Both the position numbers and the translations under genes were made by a program. The notes below the pieces were generated by a model. That model did no database searches. It had not been told where the DNA came from and saw nothing but the letters and a program-made list of their open reading frames with translations. Positions 25,731 through 34,928 of a DNA stretch of 64,000 nucleotides are shown piece by piece. The stretch covers positions 62,001-126,000 of the forward strand of contig CBFHKY010000001.1 of assembly GCA_965656525.1 (NCBI GenBank), given 5' to 3'. The first letter of the stretch is position 1. The number at the start of each line of letters is the position of its first letter. This DNA is from Pseudomaricurvus sp965656525 (lineage in GTDB: Bacteria > Pseudomonadota > Gammaproteobacteria > Pseudomonadales > Cellvibrionaceae).

Positions 25731-27001
25731 TAGAAACCTCGTTGCTGAATAGTGTGTGCATCGCGTTCAAGCTGTTCTTGAAAGTCAGGGTGCGCGATAG
25801 CAATCAGACGGCGAGTGCGCTCTGCAAGGCACTGACCTTTCAGTTCGGCTGCACCAAACTCAGTCACAATCACATCTACATCGGTACGTGCCGTGGTGAC
25901 TGGGCCGGAAAGCTGGGTACAAATACGGCTCAGTGTGCCACCCTTAGCGGTAGCCGGTAGTGCAATAATGGAATGTCCACTCTTAGAACGAGCACCTGCA
26001 CGGACGAAATCTACTTGGCCGCCGGTGCCCCCCATGTAAGCTGCACCAGATTGTTCCGCATTCGCCTGGCCTGTGAGGTCAACTTCAAGTGCTGAATTGA
26101 TAGCGATCAACTGGTCTAGTTGGGCAAGTGTGGCTGCATCGTGGGTGTAGGCAGTGGCACACATGCGCATCAACGGGTTGCGGTGGGCCCAATCGTACAA
26201 ACGCTTGCTGCCGATGAGTGCACCATTGATGGAAACACCGGCATCGATACGTTTACGAGCATTGGTAATTACACCGGCTTCTACTAATTCGACCAAGCCA
26301 TCCCCCAGCATTCCTGAATGAACACCAAGATCTTTGCGGTCGTGAAGCAAGCGCAGAATTGCATCAGGTACGGCACCGACACCGGTTTGAATAACCGAAC
26401 CATCAACAATATAGCTTGCACAGTGCTTGGCGATGGTTTCATCCAGCGAACTGATTTTTGCGGGAAGTACTTCCACAGGCGCGCAAGATACATGCACCGC
26501 TACATCAATTTGCGATGCGTGTACGGTTTCACCGTTACTGAAAGGCACCTGTTCGTTCACTTCTGCGATGACGACTCGGGCTTTAGCAACAGCAGCCTGC
26601 ACGTAATCGCTGATCAGACCACAACTGTGGTGGCCGTTTTTGTCGGCAGGGCTTACCTGAATGAAGGCCACATCACAAGGCATAATGTCAGCTTCGATCA
26701 TGGGCGCAACTTGGCTCACATGAATCGGAATTACTTGCAGTGCACCGGCTTTTGTCATCGCGCGTAAAGCACCAATGGCACCCATGCTGTACAAGGTAAA
26801 GCTTTCGGCGGTTTCAGGTTGAAAAAGGCCAGAAAAGCTCGTCGCAATAAACGCCGATAAATCGCCAATACTTTTCCCTTGTGCGATTAACGCTTCAACA
26901 AGAGAGGTGGGTTCGCCGCAGGCTTGCCCCACAATGATGTGGTCGCCAGGACGTAAAAACTCGCTTAAATGTAAAGCGTCAATACCGTTCACTTGCTTCA
27001 T
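25730..27001 (-). CDS. Acetyl-CoA hydrolase/4-hydroxybutyrate CoA-transferase family enzyme, 423 aa
   Basis: Class I CoA-transferase layout with the glycine-rich GTGGQVDFVRGA-like segment (here GGTGGQVDFVRAGARSKSGH) near residue 322 and VTEFGAAELKG near residue 388. It moves CoA between an acyl-CoA and a free acid. Its start overlaps the CitE-like gene stop (ATGA) and its stop overlaps the hydratase start. This makes a tight trio of CoA-ester enzymes: lyase, CoA-transferase and hydratase. Confidence 0.85.
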   Translation of the reverse strand: MKQVNGIDALHLSEFLRPGDHIIVGQACGEPTSLVEALIAQGKSIGDLSAFIATSFSGLFQPETAESFTLYSMGAIGALRAMTKAGALQVIPIHVSQVAPMIEADIMPCDVAFIQVSPADKNGHHSCGLISDYVQAAVAKARVVIAEVNEQVPFSNGETVHASQIDVAVHVSCAPVEVLPAKISSLDETIAKHCASYIVDGSVIQTGVGAVPDAILRLLHDRKDLGVHSGMLGDGLVELVEAGVITNARKRIDAGVSINGALIGSKRLYDWAHRNPLMRMCATAYTHDAATLAQLDQLIAINSALEVDLTGQANAEQSGAAYMGGTGGQVDFVRAGARSKSGHSIIALPATAKGGTLSRICTQLSGPVTTARTDVDVIVTEFGAAELKGQCLAERTRRLIAIAHPDFQEQLERDAHTIQQRGF

Positions 27002-27882
27002 GCGCGACCTGCCAATGCGAGTAAGGCTTGAGCCCTAGCAAGGTGAGGGCGATCAAGCATCGCGCCATTATGACCAATCGTACCCGCGCCTGGATTTGCA
27101 GCAAAGACATCGACAATTTCTTGTGCGACAGTCAACTCTTCTTCCGTCGGCGTAAAGGCTTCATTGATAACGTCAACCTGTGCAGGGTGAATCGCCAGCA
27201 TACCGCGATAGCCATCACGGCGGACCTTTTCGGCGCGTGTACGTAAACCTTCAAGGTCACGGAAATCTCCTTGAATGGTTTCGATGGGTAAAACGTTGGC
27301 GACAGAAGCGCCCATTAAACAAAAGCTGCGAGCCAGCTCGTAGGTGAAGCCATAGCTGCCGTCTGGGTTGCGGTTTTCGCTTGCGCCTAAGGCATCGCCC
27401 AAATCTTCCGCCCCCCATGTCATCGCAACAACCCGTGGGGCATCCTTGTAATCGCCAGTAGTGTACATGCCTTCGGCCGTTTCTGTGACTAAGACGATAA
27501 CTTTGGTGGTGCCTTCCTCAATACCGTTAGCCGCTTCCAGTGCTGAAAGGTAGTGGTTAAGCCGTTCTACATCTTGGCGACCAAATGCTTTTGGCAACAT
27601 GATGCCACCCGGGCAGCCCGGCATGATGGTGGCTAGGTCTTTGAGTGTGTGTTCGCCGTCTAAGGGGTTCACACGTACCCATAGGCGGTGTTTGCTGGCC
27701 GCAGGCTGAGCTTTCAAAAAGGTGGCGACCATTTCACGAGCTTTCGGCTTTTCTTCCGGTGCGACGGCATCTTCGAGATCGAAGATTGCAATGTCGGCCT
27801 CACTGTCGGTGGCCTTTTGCATTTTCTTTTCACTGTCGCCCGGCGCGAACAACCAAGAACGGGCGCTAAATACATCTGTCAT
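26998..27882 (-). CDS. HpcH/HpaI aldolase, CitE-like (citramalyl/malyl-CoA lyase type), 294 aa
   Basis: The TIM-barrel CitE family is shown by RSWLFAPGDSEKKMQKA at the N-terminus, IFDLEDAVAPEEK with the phosphate/CoA arginine region downstream, MTWGAEDLGDALGA with metal-binding acids, and LAIHPAQVDVINEAF near the C-terminus. Such enzymes cleave 3-hydroxyacyl-CoAs to acetyl-CoA or propionyl-CoA plus an oxoacid. The ATG at 27882 is preferred to that at 27891 because GAAGG lies at the right distance only for the former. Confidence 0.85.
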   Translation of the reverse strand: MTDVFSARSWLFAPGDSEKKMQKATDSEADIAIFDLEDAVAPEEKPKAREMVATFLKAQPAASKHRLWVRVNPLDGEHTLKDLATIMPGCPGGIMLPKAFGRQDVERLNHYLSALEAANGIEEGTTKVIVLVTETAEGMYTTGDYKDAPRVVAMTWGAEDLGDALGASENRNPDGSYGFTYELARSFCLMGASVANVLPIETIQGDFRDLEGLRTRAEKVRRDGYRGMLAIHPAQVDVINEAFTPTEEELTVAQEIVDVFAANPGAGTIGHNGAMLDRPHLARAQALLALAGRA

Positions 27883-27963
27883 GGATTCCATCCTTCAATC
27901 TTGTCTGTGTGCTTATTGGTCTGAGCGGATCAGTAAGGCTTAAATAATCAACGGATTCCTCAA

Positions 27964-29130
27964 TCAGTAAGACTTAGGCAGCCCTAAGACTTTTTCTGCC
28001 AAGAAGTTGAGAATCATGTGTGGACTTACGGGTGCCGTGCGAGGAATCAGCACTTCACGCAGGTAACGCTCTACATGGTATTCCTGTGCGTATCCCATTC
28101 CACCTAGCGTCAGCATGGCGGTATGACAAGCCTCAAAGCCTGCTTCGGCGGCTAAGTATTTACCGGTATTGGCTTCGACACCACAATCCTCGCCTTTATC
28201 AAATAGGGTGGCTGCTTTCATAACCATTAGGTTAGCGGCTTCGACCTGTGCCCAACATTTCGCCAATGGGTGTTGAATGCCTTGGTTCATACCGATAGGG
28301 CGGTCAAATACAACACGGTCTTTCGCGTATTGTGCGGCTTTATTGATGGCCACACGACCTAAACCGACAGCTTCTGCCCCCAGTAGCACGCGCTCTGGGT
28401 TTAAGCCTTTAAGGATGATTTTGAACCCATCGCCTTCGGCACCAATGCGGTCTTCTTCAGGGATAAACAGATCATTGATGAACAGCATGTTAGAGCCAAC
28501 GGCATGACGACCCATTTTAGGAATCAGGCGGTGTTCGATTTTACGGCGATCTACGTCGGTAAAGAATACCGATAAACCGTCGGTCTTACGTTTGCAGTCT
28601 TCTAGTGGGGTCGTGCGTGCCAGCAGCATCATTTTGTCGGCGACGTGAGCGTTGGTAATCCAGATTTTCTCGCCGTTTACGCGATAACCGCCTTCCACTG
28701 TTTCGGCGCGGGTTTTCAGTTTGGTGGTATCCAAACCGACATTAGGTTCGGTAACAGCGAAACACATTTTTTGCTCGCCAGACAGAATTGGCGGAATCAT
28801 GCGTTGTTGCTGTTCTTCAGTGCCAAACAGAGCAATCGGTTCTAGGCTAAAAACTGGGCCGTGTACGCTGGACGCTGCTGTCATGCCGCCGCCAGATTCA
28901 GAAATAGCCTGCATCATAATGGCCGCTTCGGTAATACCAAGACCAGCACCGCCAACGCTTTCTGGCATGGCCACGCCTAACCAGCCGGCTTCGGCCATAG
29001 ATTTATGAAACTCGAAAGGGAAAACCCCGTTCTTGTCCATTTCAAGCCAGTACTCATCAGAGAATTGTGTGCAATGCTTAAGTACTGCGTCACGAATATT
29101 TTGTTGATCTTCGGTCAGTGAAAAATCCAT
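27964..29130 (-). CDS. Acyl-CoA dehydrogenase, 388 aa
   Basis: Complete FAD-dependent acyl-CoA dehydrogenase: an N-terminal helical domain, the FAVTEPNVGLDTTKLKTRA middle-domain motif near residue 130, GEKIWITNAH, and the C-terminal LTLGGMGYAQEYHVERYLRE with the base/FAD region. It introduces a double bond into an acyl-CoA. It lies between the class III CoA-transferase and the CitE-like gene, in the order activation, dehydrogenation, then hydration or cleavage. Confidence 0.92.
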   Translation of the reverse strand: MDFSLTEDQQNIRDAVLKHCTQFSDEYWLEMDKNGVFPFEFHKSMAEAGWLGVAMPESVGGAGLGITEAAIMMQAISESGGGMTAASSVHGPVFSLEPIALFGTEEQQQRMIPPILSGEQKMCFAVTEPNVGLDTTKLKTRAETVEGGYRVNGEKIWITNAHVADKMMLLARTTPLEDCKRKTDGLSVFFTDVDRRKIEHRLIPKMGRHAVGSNMLFINDLFIPEEDRIGAEGDGFKIILKGLNPERVLLGAEAVGLGRVAINKAAQYAKDRVVFDRPIGMNQGIQHPLAKCWAQVEAANLMVMKAATLFDKGEDCGVEANTGKYLAAEAGFEACHTAMLTLGGMGYAQEYHVERYLREVLIPRTAPVSPHMILNFLAEKVLGLPKSY

Positions 29131-29246
29131 TGTGTCGGCCCTCTCTTCAGGAACTCTGGTAACAAGACAAATTAAATCAATAAGTTATAGTTTTATCTTA
29201 AAGTAGATTTTAAGTCTGAACTTAGGTTAGGTGTTAGCCTTGAGCA

Positions 29247-30401
29247 TTAATTTTCATCGTTGGCCGCAGACAACTGCCCCATTAAGTCGTTGGTATGTTG
29301 ACCCAGTGCGGGGGCAGGGCCGTGAACTTTGCCGGGGGTTTTAGAAAACCATGTCGGCACACCAGGGAAGCGAACTTTACCCGTCGCCGTTTCGACCGTT
29401 TCGAAAAAGCCAACGGCTTTCAGGTGTTCGTTATCAAACAGCTCTTCTGGCGAGCGTAGTGGTGCGCAAGGGATACCTAAGTCGCACAAAAGATCTAACC
29501 ACTCTTGGGTGGTACGCTCTTTAAACGTTTCACCCAGCAGGCCATAAACGGTATTAATTTGTTTGGCGCGCTGGGCGAGGGTATTGAACTCTTCTTTCGC
29601 CCAATCCGGCTTTACTGCATCCATAAACAGATTCCAGTGCTTGTCGTTGTAAACAAGTGCAGAGATGTGGCCATCTTTGGTTTCGTAAGGACGGCGATTC
29701 GGCGCAACTGCTCGGTGGTAGTTGGCAGGGCCAATGGGTGGTTCAAAGATCGCGCGATCGGCGTGTTCAACCAACATGAACGAGGCCATAGTTTCGAACA
29801 TACCTACTTCTACTTCTTGGCCTTCACCGGTGCGTTCACGATGAAAAAGAGCCAGTATCGTGGCGTAGAGAACGGTCATTCCGGCGACTTTATCGGCCAT
29901 AATCGTACCGATGTAGTTAGCCTGCCCAGTTAAAGCTTCTTGTACGGATGGCAGCCCGCATTCGGCTTGAATGGTGTCATCGTAAGCGGGCTTATCGGCA
30001 TCGGGGCCGCGGCGACCGTAACCATAACAATTGGTGTAGACAATATTTGGATTGATGGCAGTTACGTCTTCGTAACTAAATCCCAATTTAGCAACGGCCT
30101 TGGCGCGCATGGAGTGAATGAAAACATCGGCGTCTGCGATCAATTCACGCAATGCCGTTTTGCCTTCGTCTGTGCGTAGATCCAGCACCATACTGCGCTT
30201 GCCGCGGTTAACATTGATAAATACACCGCTCATGCCCGCTTCCATACCTTGCGATACAAAACGAGTGGGATCACCGGCGGGCGGCTCAATCTTAATAACA
30301 TCGGCACCCATATCAGCCATAATTTGGGTGGAATAGGGGCCCATCACCATGGCCGTTAAGTCAATTACCCGAATACCAGCTAATGGTCCTGATCGATTCA
30401 C
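29247..30401 (-). CDS. CaiB/BaiF class III CoA-transferase, 384 aa
   Basis: The N-terminal PLAGIRVIDLTAMVMGPYST and GADVIKIEPPAGDPTR are the family hallmarks. The catalytic aspartate lies in KPAYDDTIQAECG. The family moves CoA from a donor acyl-CoA to a carboxylate (formyl-CoA:oxalate, carnitine and similar pairs). The start is a GTG at 30401, with GAGGAAAG a few bases upstream. It is the second gene after the block's leading Rieske oxygenase. Confidence 0.9.
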   Translation of the reverse strand: MNRSGPLAGIRVIDLTAMVMGPYSTQIMADMGADVIKIEPPAGDPTRFVSQGMEAGMSGVFINVNRGKRSMVLDLRTDEGKTALRELIADADVFIHSMRAKAVAKLGFSYEDVTAINPNIVYTNCYGYGRRGPDADKPAYDDTIQAECGLPSVQEALTGQANYIGTIMADKVAGMTVLYATILALFHRERTGEGQEVEVGMFETMASFMLVEHADRAIFEPPIGPANYHRAVAPNRRPYETKDGHISALVYNDKHWNLFMDAVKPDWAKEEFNTLAQRAKQINTVYGLLGETFKERTTQEWLDLLCDLGIPCAPLRSPEELFDNEHLKAVGFFETVETATGKVRFPGVPTWFSKTPGKVHGPAPALGQHTNDLMGQLSAANDEN

Positions 30402-30477
30402 TTGATTCTTTCCTCACGCGCTTACTGCTTGCGCCGTAGTTTTAGCGTTCTTCTTGAGTTCTTAAATTAAGAAGTGC

Positions 30478-31845
30478 TTAAGGCTTTAACTTCTGAGGTG
30501 AGCCCGTACCCATAAAGCTTGCCAAGTTGCGATGTAAGTTCGCAGTGGCACGCTCCATATAAGGGTTCGGGCGAGGCCCCATAAAGCCAGCCGATTTCAT
30601 ACCTTGCTGCACAGCGGCCATGTTGGAGAAATCCTGACCCAATACGTGGCACCATGCTTCAGCCGTGGCATCGCAGTATTCCCACTCTGCCTCAGGTTCT
30701 TCACCATCAGGAAACAGCTGATAAACAGCACCTTCGAAAATGCACTTATCAGGATCATCACCATAAGGGCGGGCGCTGTAGCAGAGCATATTGTTAACCG
30801 CATGACCAATCTGGAAGTTCGGAAATACTTGCCAAGCCGTACCACTTTGACCCACATGCTTTGGATCAACGGTTGGCCAGATAACCCCTTTTTCAGCGTC
30901 GTCTTTACGAGCCGTTTCTAACCAGTGTGTCAACACTTCACCAGCAGGGGTGCCTTCGGGCAGCTCATCCTTTAGACGATTCGCAGCATCTACCAATGTT
31001 TGGGTGGTATTGGTATTGGCGTTTTCCCAAGTGTAATTCATCATCTCAGCTGTGCTGATACGCGGATCAGCAGCAGTGCCTACGCGCAGTTTAGCGGATT
31101 GATTTTCATCCATCCCTTTAGAAGCATCGTAACCGATGTTGCTGTGTAAGCCTTGGGCACGCCCCCAGCCGCGGAAAGTACCGTAACGATTAAATTCTGG
31201 GTGCGTAGTTTGCACATGGTAAGTTTCATTGAAGGCCTCTAATGCAACCTTCCAGTTACAGCCAAAAATACCCCATTTACGCCATCTAACACGCATGTTT
31301 TGCAGCTCAAAGGGGTCTAGCATCGGTGCGACAGAACCAAGAAAATCTAACAGCGGCGCAGCTTCTGGATCCATATTGATCCAAACCCAGCCACCCCAGG
31401 TATCACATTGGACAGCAGCCAGATCAGCACAGTCGTCTAGCGCGCCATTCCAATCTTGCTTTTCGGGGATATGGGTGTTCTCGCCGGCTTGATTAAAACG
31501 CCAGCCATGGTAGGCACAAATAAACTGATTGCGTCGGCCTTTGGCGTTACGCTCGCCGTCTGGCGTGTCGACCAAACGACGTCCGCGGTGTGGGCACACG
31601 TTGTGAAAGGCTTTAATGGTGCTATCGTCAGAACGAGTCACCAAAATAGAGTCATGACTAACATCAAAAGTCAGGTAATCGCCAACCCTTTTCAACTCTT
31701 CAACTCGTCCAGCTTGCAGCCATACCTTGCGCCATAGCTTTTCACTTTCCGCTTGGGCGTAATCTTTCGAAATATAGGCTTCTGTGGGTATCACGACTGC
31801 TTGATCCAGATCTTCAGCTGTTATGGCGTTGTTTGTTGTGTTCAC
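30478..31845 (-). CDS. Rieske [2Fe-2S] oxygenase alpha subunit (copy 3), 455 aa
   Basis: Rieske ligands are C84-P-H86 and C110-x-x-H113. The iron site is NWKVALEAFNETYHVQTTH. It is the first gene of the minus-strand catabolic block and starts with GTG at 31845, after a strong GGGAGG ribosome-binding site. A candidate promoter (-35 TTCAAA at 32015-32020, -10 TATATG at 31992-31997, spacing 17 bp) is overlapped by a TGTCCGGACA palindrome. It shares its layout and C-terminal MKSxGFxGxxPNP motif with copies 1 and 2. Confidence 0.9.
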   Translation of the reverse strand: MNTTNNAITAEDLDQAVVIPTEAYISKDYAQAESEKLWRKVWLQAGRVEELKRVGDYLTFDVSHDSILVTRSDDSTIKAFHNVCPHRGRRLVDTPDGERNAKGRRNQFICAYHGWRFNQAGENTHIPEKQDWNGALDDCADLAAVQCDTWGGWVWINMDPEAAPLLDFLGSVAPMLDPFELQNMRVRWRKWGIFGCNWKVALEAFNETYHVQTTHPEFNRYGTFRGWGRAQGLHSNIGYDASKGMDENQSAKLRVGTAADPRISTAEMMNYTWENANTNTTQTLVDAANRLKDELPEGTPAGEVLTHWLETARKDDAEKGVIWPTVDPKHVGQSGTAWQVFPNFQIGHAVNNMLCYSARPYGDDPDKCIFEGAVYQLFPDGEEPEAEWEYCDATAEAWCHVLGQDFSNMAAVQQGMKSAGFMGPRPNPYMERATANLHRNLASFMGTGSPQKLKP

Positions 31846-31981
31846 CTTGGCCTCCCGATAAAAGTGTATAGGTTGTGAATACAGTGAAACCGATCGAGTA
31901 TTTCCCCATTCACAAACCTCATCGCTCTTAGAGCTATGCGGTACGACAAGTTTGTGTGTGTAAATACACCTGCCGACTTTA

Positions 31982-31995
31982 CTTGTCCGGACATA
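31982..31995. promoter_or_regulatory. Candidate GntR operator (CTTGTCCGGACATA) at the Rieske 3 promoter
   Basis: TGTCCGGACA is a perfect 10-bp palindrome (31984-31993). It overlaps the end of the -10-like TATATG on the minus strand. It matches the elements at 21856 and 21920 in TTGTCCGKACA. Confidence 0.55.
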
Positions 31996-32078
31996 TAATT
32001 GTTTTATCCAGACGTTTGAACTAACGCTTGATCTAGTTTATTCAGATATATTCAGGCTTTACATCTACAATTGACTTA

Positions 32079-32092
32079 TGTGTACGGACAAA
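32079..32092. promoter_or_regulatory. Candidate GntR operator (TGTGTACGGACAAA) at its own promoter
   Basis: Reverse-orientation match to TTGTCCGTACA. It sits between -35-like TTGACT and -10-like TAGATT of the GntR gene, which is the standard place for autorepression. Confidence 0.55.
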
Positions 32093-32193
32093 TGCTAGAT
32101 TTATTCGTCATATTCTAGATAAGCGAGTAGATTTTTCTGGCGATGTCATAAATTCAGAGGCGGCATGTAGGTGCCTGCAAAGAGGAGGCTGCG

Positions 32194-33093
32194 GTGCAGT
32201 CAGATAAGAATGTTCGCTTACCGGTAACGACTTCTATTAGTGGTACGCTTTCGGAGCTCCAGCCAAACTCAGGAAGCCCCTTATACAGCCAGCTAGCAGC
32301 CTTGTTGAAGGCCGAAATTCTAGCTGGCATTCACTCTGTTGGTTCGATGTTACCAACGGAGGATCAACTGCGTGCTCGCTTTTCCGTCAGTCGTTACACG
32401 GTGAGAGAGGCGTTGCGGCTATTGCGTAAAGATAATCTGGTGGCTTCACGTCGTGGTGCGGGCACAATGGTGGTTCCACCCACTCTAGCCAGTTCGGACA
32501 TTCATCATGTGATGTCCATTAATGACCTGGTGGCATTTTCAGACAGCACCCGTTTTCAGAGCGAAACCATAACAATGGTCACCGTTGATAAAGTTATCTC
32601 AAAAAGAACAGGGTTGCCGCTAGGCGAACAGTGGGTAAACCTGACCGGTTACCGGCAAGAGAGCAGCGCTGAAGCGCCTGCCTGCCGAACAGAGTATTTT
32701 ATTCATCGCGATTANNNNNNNNNNNNNNNNNNNNNNNNNNNNNNNNNNNNNNNNNNNNNNNNNNNNNNNNNNNNNNNNNNNNNNNNNNNNNNNNNNNNNN
32801 NNNNNNNNNNTTACGCCGCTGTGGGTCGTTTCTTGCACCGCCATCAAGGGCCTGTATTTTCGTTAATCGAAGATTTATTTGGCCAAACAATTGATGAGGT
32901 ACAGCAAGATATCTCGGCTACCACATTGGATGATGCGCTCGCGGAGTACCTTAAATCCACGCCAGGAGCAGCGGCACTTAACGTACGGCGAGTTTATAAA
33001 ACGCCGGGGCAAAAGATAGCCCAGATAACCCTCAATACTCATCCTGCAGATCGGTACAAGCACTCAATGACTCTACGCCGCGTGCGTACCTAA
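32194..33093 (+). CDS. GntR-family (HutC/UTRA type) transcriptional regulator, with assembly gap
   Basis: The winged HTH is at about residues 28-95 (SPLYSQLAALLKAEILAG, then STMLPTEDQLRARFSVSR-like sequence and GAGTMV). The C-terminal UTRA ligand-binding domain follows, ending in AALNVRRVYKTPGQKIAQIT. It starts with GTG; AGAGGAGG lies 5 nt upstream. A 96-base N run falls within the UTRA domain; the frame is kept across it. It is divergent from the Rieske-led block and is the most likely owner of the TTGTCCGKACA elements. Confidence 0.9.
   Translation: MQSDKNVRLPVTTSISGTLSELQPNSGSPLYSQLAALLKAEILAGIHSVGSMLPTEDQLRARFSVSRYTVREALRLLRKDNLVASRRGAGTMVVPPTLASSDIHHVMSINDLVAFSDSTRFQSETITMVTVDKVISKRTGLPLGEQWVNLTGYRQESSAEAPACRTEYFIHRDXXXXXXXXXXXXXXXXXXXXXXXXXXXXXXXXXYAAVGRFLHRHQGPVFSLIEDLFGQTIDEVQQDISATTLDDALAEYLKSTPGAAALNVRRVYKTPGQKIAQITLNTHPADRYKHSMTLRRVRT
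32715..32810. other. Assembly gap, 96 N
   Basis: N run inside the GntR gene. The reading frame agrees on both sides, so the size estimate is probably close. Confidence 0.95.
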
Positions 33094-33136
33094 ATTTATT
33101 TTTATTACATTATTGGACGGGCTAGGCCTTACGGCA

Positions 33137-34030
33137 TCAAACATCACACTGCATCTGTAAGACGTCTATCATGGCCTTGGCTGCCGCCGAAAGAGCCGTC
33201 TTTTGACGGTAAATAACACCCACATGACGTGCGATAGCCGGCTCGACCAATGGCCTACACACAGCACCAAGAGCAATCAACTGTGGCGCATAAAGTGTTG
33301 GCACAATACTGACACCAAGCCCAGAGGCCACCATTTGCCCTAACGTGGCTAAGTGATGGGCTTCCATTTCGACTTGGGCCACCAAACCATTTTCTCGCAA
33401 AGTTTTGTCGATCATCGCGCGGATAGCGGAGGGTCGTTGCAGCAACAACAGTGGATACTGACTGATCAAGTTCCACGTTAAGCGAGAATACTCAGCTAAA
33501 GCGTGGTGGCCCGGTACAGCAACCACAAAGCAATCCTCAAACAAGGGTAAAAAAGCCAATCCACTCTCGTCATCGGGCTCAAAAGTCACTCCAATTTCAG
33601 CACGGCCGCTCAATACTTGGTCATTGACCTGTTCCGCAACCACATCTTCTATCAAAATATTTACGTTGGGGTAGCATTCGGTAAACTCGGCCAATGCTTT
33701 TGGAAGTTTCATGGCAGCAAAAGAGGGCATCGCGGCTACAGTAAGCTTGCCTCGCTGCTTGGCAAACAGGTTATGCAGATCATTCAAAGCCATATCCCAC
33801 TCGTCTAACAGCCGCTTTGCGACAGGCAGGAAGGTTTGACCTTCAGGGGATAACGCTAAGCGACGCGTGGTACGAACTAATAGCTGCCCACCGACGCACT
33901 GCTCTAGATTCTTGATCGCCATGCTTAATGCTGGCTGCGAGAGGTGTAACATCAGGCTCGCTTCTGCAAAGCTTTTATGCTCTGCCACAGTCACGAAGGC
34001 TTTCAGTTGTTTAGGAGTTACATTAATCAA
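33137..34030 (-). CDS. LysR-family transcriptional regulator, 297 aa
   Basis: N-terminal HTH (TPKQLKAFVTVAEHKSFAEA, then LHLSQPALSMAIKNLE) and a LysR substrate-binding domain. The start is a TTG at 34030; no ATG is available before the HTH. It is divergent from the CoA-transferase A/B genes and probably activates them, sensing a pathway intermediate. Confidence 0.9.
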   Translation of the reverse strand: MINVTPKQLKAFVTVAEHKSFAEASLMLHLSQPALSMAIKNLEQCVGGQLLVRTTRRLALSPEGQTFLPVAKRLLDEWDMALNDLHNLFAKQRGKLTVAAMPSFAAMKLPKALAEFTECYPNVNILIEDVVAEQVNDQVLSGRAEIGVTFEPDDESGLAFLPLFEDCFVVAVPGHHALAEYSRLTWNLISQYPLLLLQRPSAIRAMIDKTLRENGLVAQVEMEAHHLATLGQMVASGLGVSIVPTLYAPQLIALGAVCRPLVEPAIARHVGVIYRQKTALSAAAKAMIDVLQMQCDV

Positions 34031-34070
34031 TTTATCTTATCAATCCATTAATAATATCAGCTTGATTAAT
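34022..34070. promoter_or_regulatory. Inverted repeat in the LysR/CoA-transferase divergent promoter
   Basis: ATTAATCAA (34022-34030) and TTGATTAAT (34062-34070) are exact complements. The region between is AT-rich. LysR regulators bind such imperfect dyads near divergent promoters. The left arm overlaps the LysR start codon. Confidence 0.35.
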
Positions 34071-34214
34071 ATATTGAACTTGTCGAGACTAAACAAGATC
34101 AAGAGAGAAGCTCAACACCGATTGGTAATCACTGCTCAGGCTAGCTCGAGAGCTTGGGGCAAAAAAGCGAACATCATATTTATTGAGCAATAAAAACATT
34201 GAAAAGGGGGCGGC

Positions 34215-34916
34215 ATGGCAGGTTTTGATAAAGTAGTGACCAGTTACGACGATGCGCTAGCTGGTTTACAAGATGGTATGAGCCTGGCCGTTGGCGGGTT
34301 TGGCCTTTGTGGTATTCCCGAAAATTTAATCGCGCAAGTGAAGACGCTAGGCACGACCAATCTGACAGTATTTTCTAATAACTGCGGGGTGGACGGCTTT
34401 GGACTTGGCATTTTGTTAGAAGATAAGCAAATTGCGCGTATATATGCGTCTTACGTGGGTGAGAACAAACTGTTTGAAAAACAAATGCTGGAAAACGAAC
34501 TGGAAGTGATTTTAACCCCACAAGGCACTTTGGCCGAAAAAATGCGAGCTGGCGGCGCAGGTATTCCAGCGTTTTTTACCGCTACAGGCTACGGCACCTT
34601 AATTGCTGAAGGCAAAGAAACCCGTGAGATTAACGGTAAGCATTATGTATTGGAAGACGCGATCAATGCCGACTTTTCCTTAGTGCGTGCATGGAAAGCA
34701 GACCGATATGGCAATGCCATTTATCGTCACACAGCACAGAATTTCAACCCTATGGCGGCTACCTGTGGAAAAATTACGGTCATGGAAGTAGAAGAAATTG
34801 TTGAGCCCGGTGAACTGGACCCTGCTCATATTCATACGCCGGGTATTTATGTGGATCGCTTGATTCAAAGTTCATTCGAAAAGCGTATTGAAAAACGCAC
34901 CGTTCGCGAAGGCTAA
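34215..34916 (+). CDS. 3-oxoacid CoA-transferase subunit A, 233 aa
   Basis: Class I CoA-transferase alpha subunit: SLAVGGFGLCGIPENLI near residue 25, NNCGVDGFGLG, and GGAGIPAFFTATGYGTLIAE. It works with subunit B, encoded 12 bp downstream. The pair transfers CoA from succinyl-CoA or another donor to a 3-oxoacid, which would feed ring-cleavage or beta-oxidation end products into central metabolism. Confidence 0.92.
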   Translation: MAGFDKVVTSYDDALAGLQDGMSLAVGGFGLCGIPENLIAQVKTLGTTNLTVFSNNCGVDGFGLGILLEDKQIARIYASYVGENKLFEKQMLENELEVILTPQGTLAEKMRAGGAGIPAFFTATGYGTLIAEGKETREINGKHYVLEDAINADFSLVRAWKADRYGNAIYRHTAQNFNPMAATCGKITVMEVEEIVEPGELDPAHIHTPGIYVDRLIQSSFEKRIEKRTVREG

Positions 34917-34928
34917 GGAGTATTGAGC

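Larger units (their letters stand above)
31846..32193. promoter_or_regulatory. Divergent Rieske 3/GntR promoter region
   Basis: This 348-bp space contains candidate promoters in both directions. On the plus side TTGACT (32071-32076) and TAGATT (32096-32101) bracket an operator-like element. On the minus side TTCAAA and TATATG are 17 bp apart. A weaker match (TTTATCCAGACGTT, 32003-32016) falls in the minus-side spacer. Confidence 0.5.
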
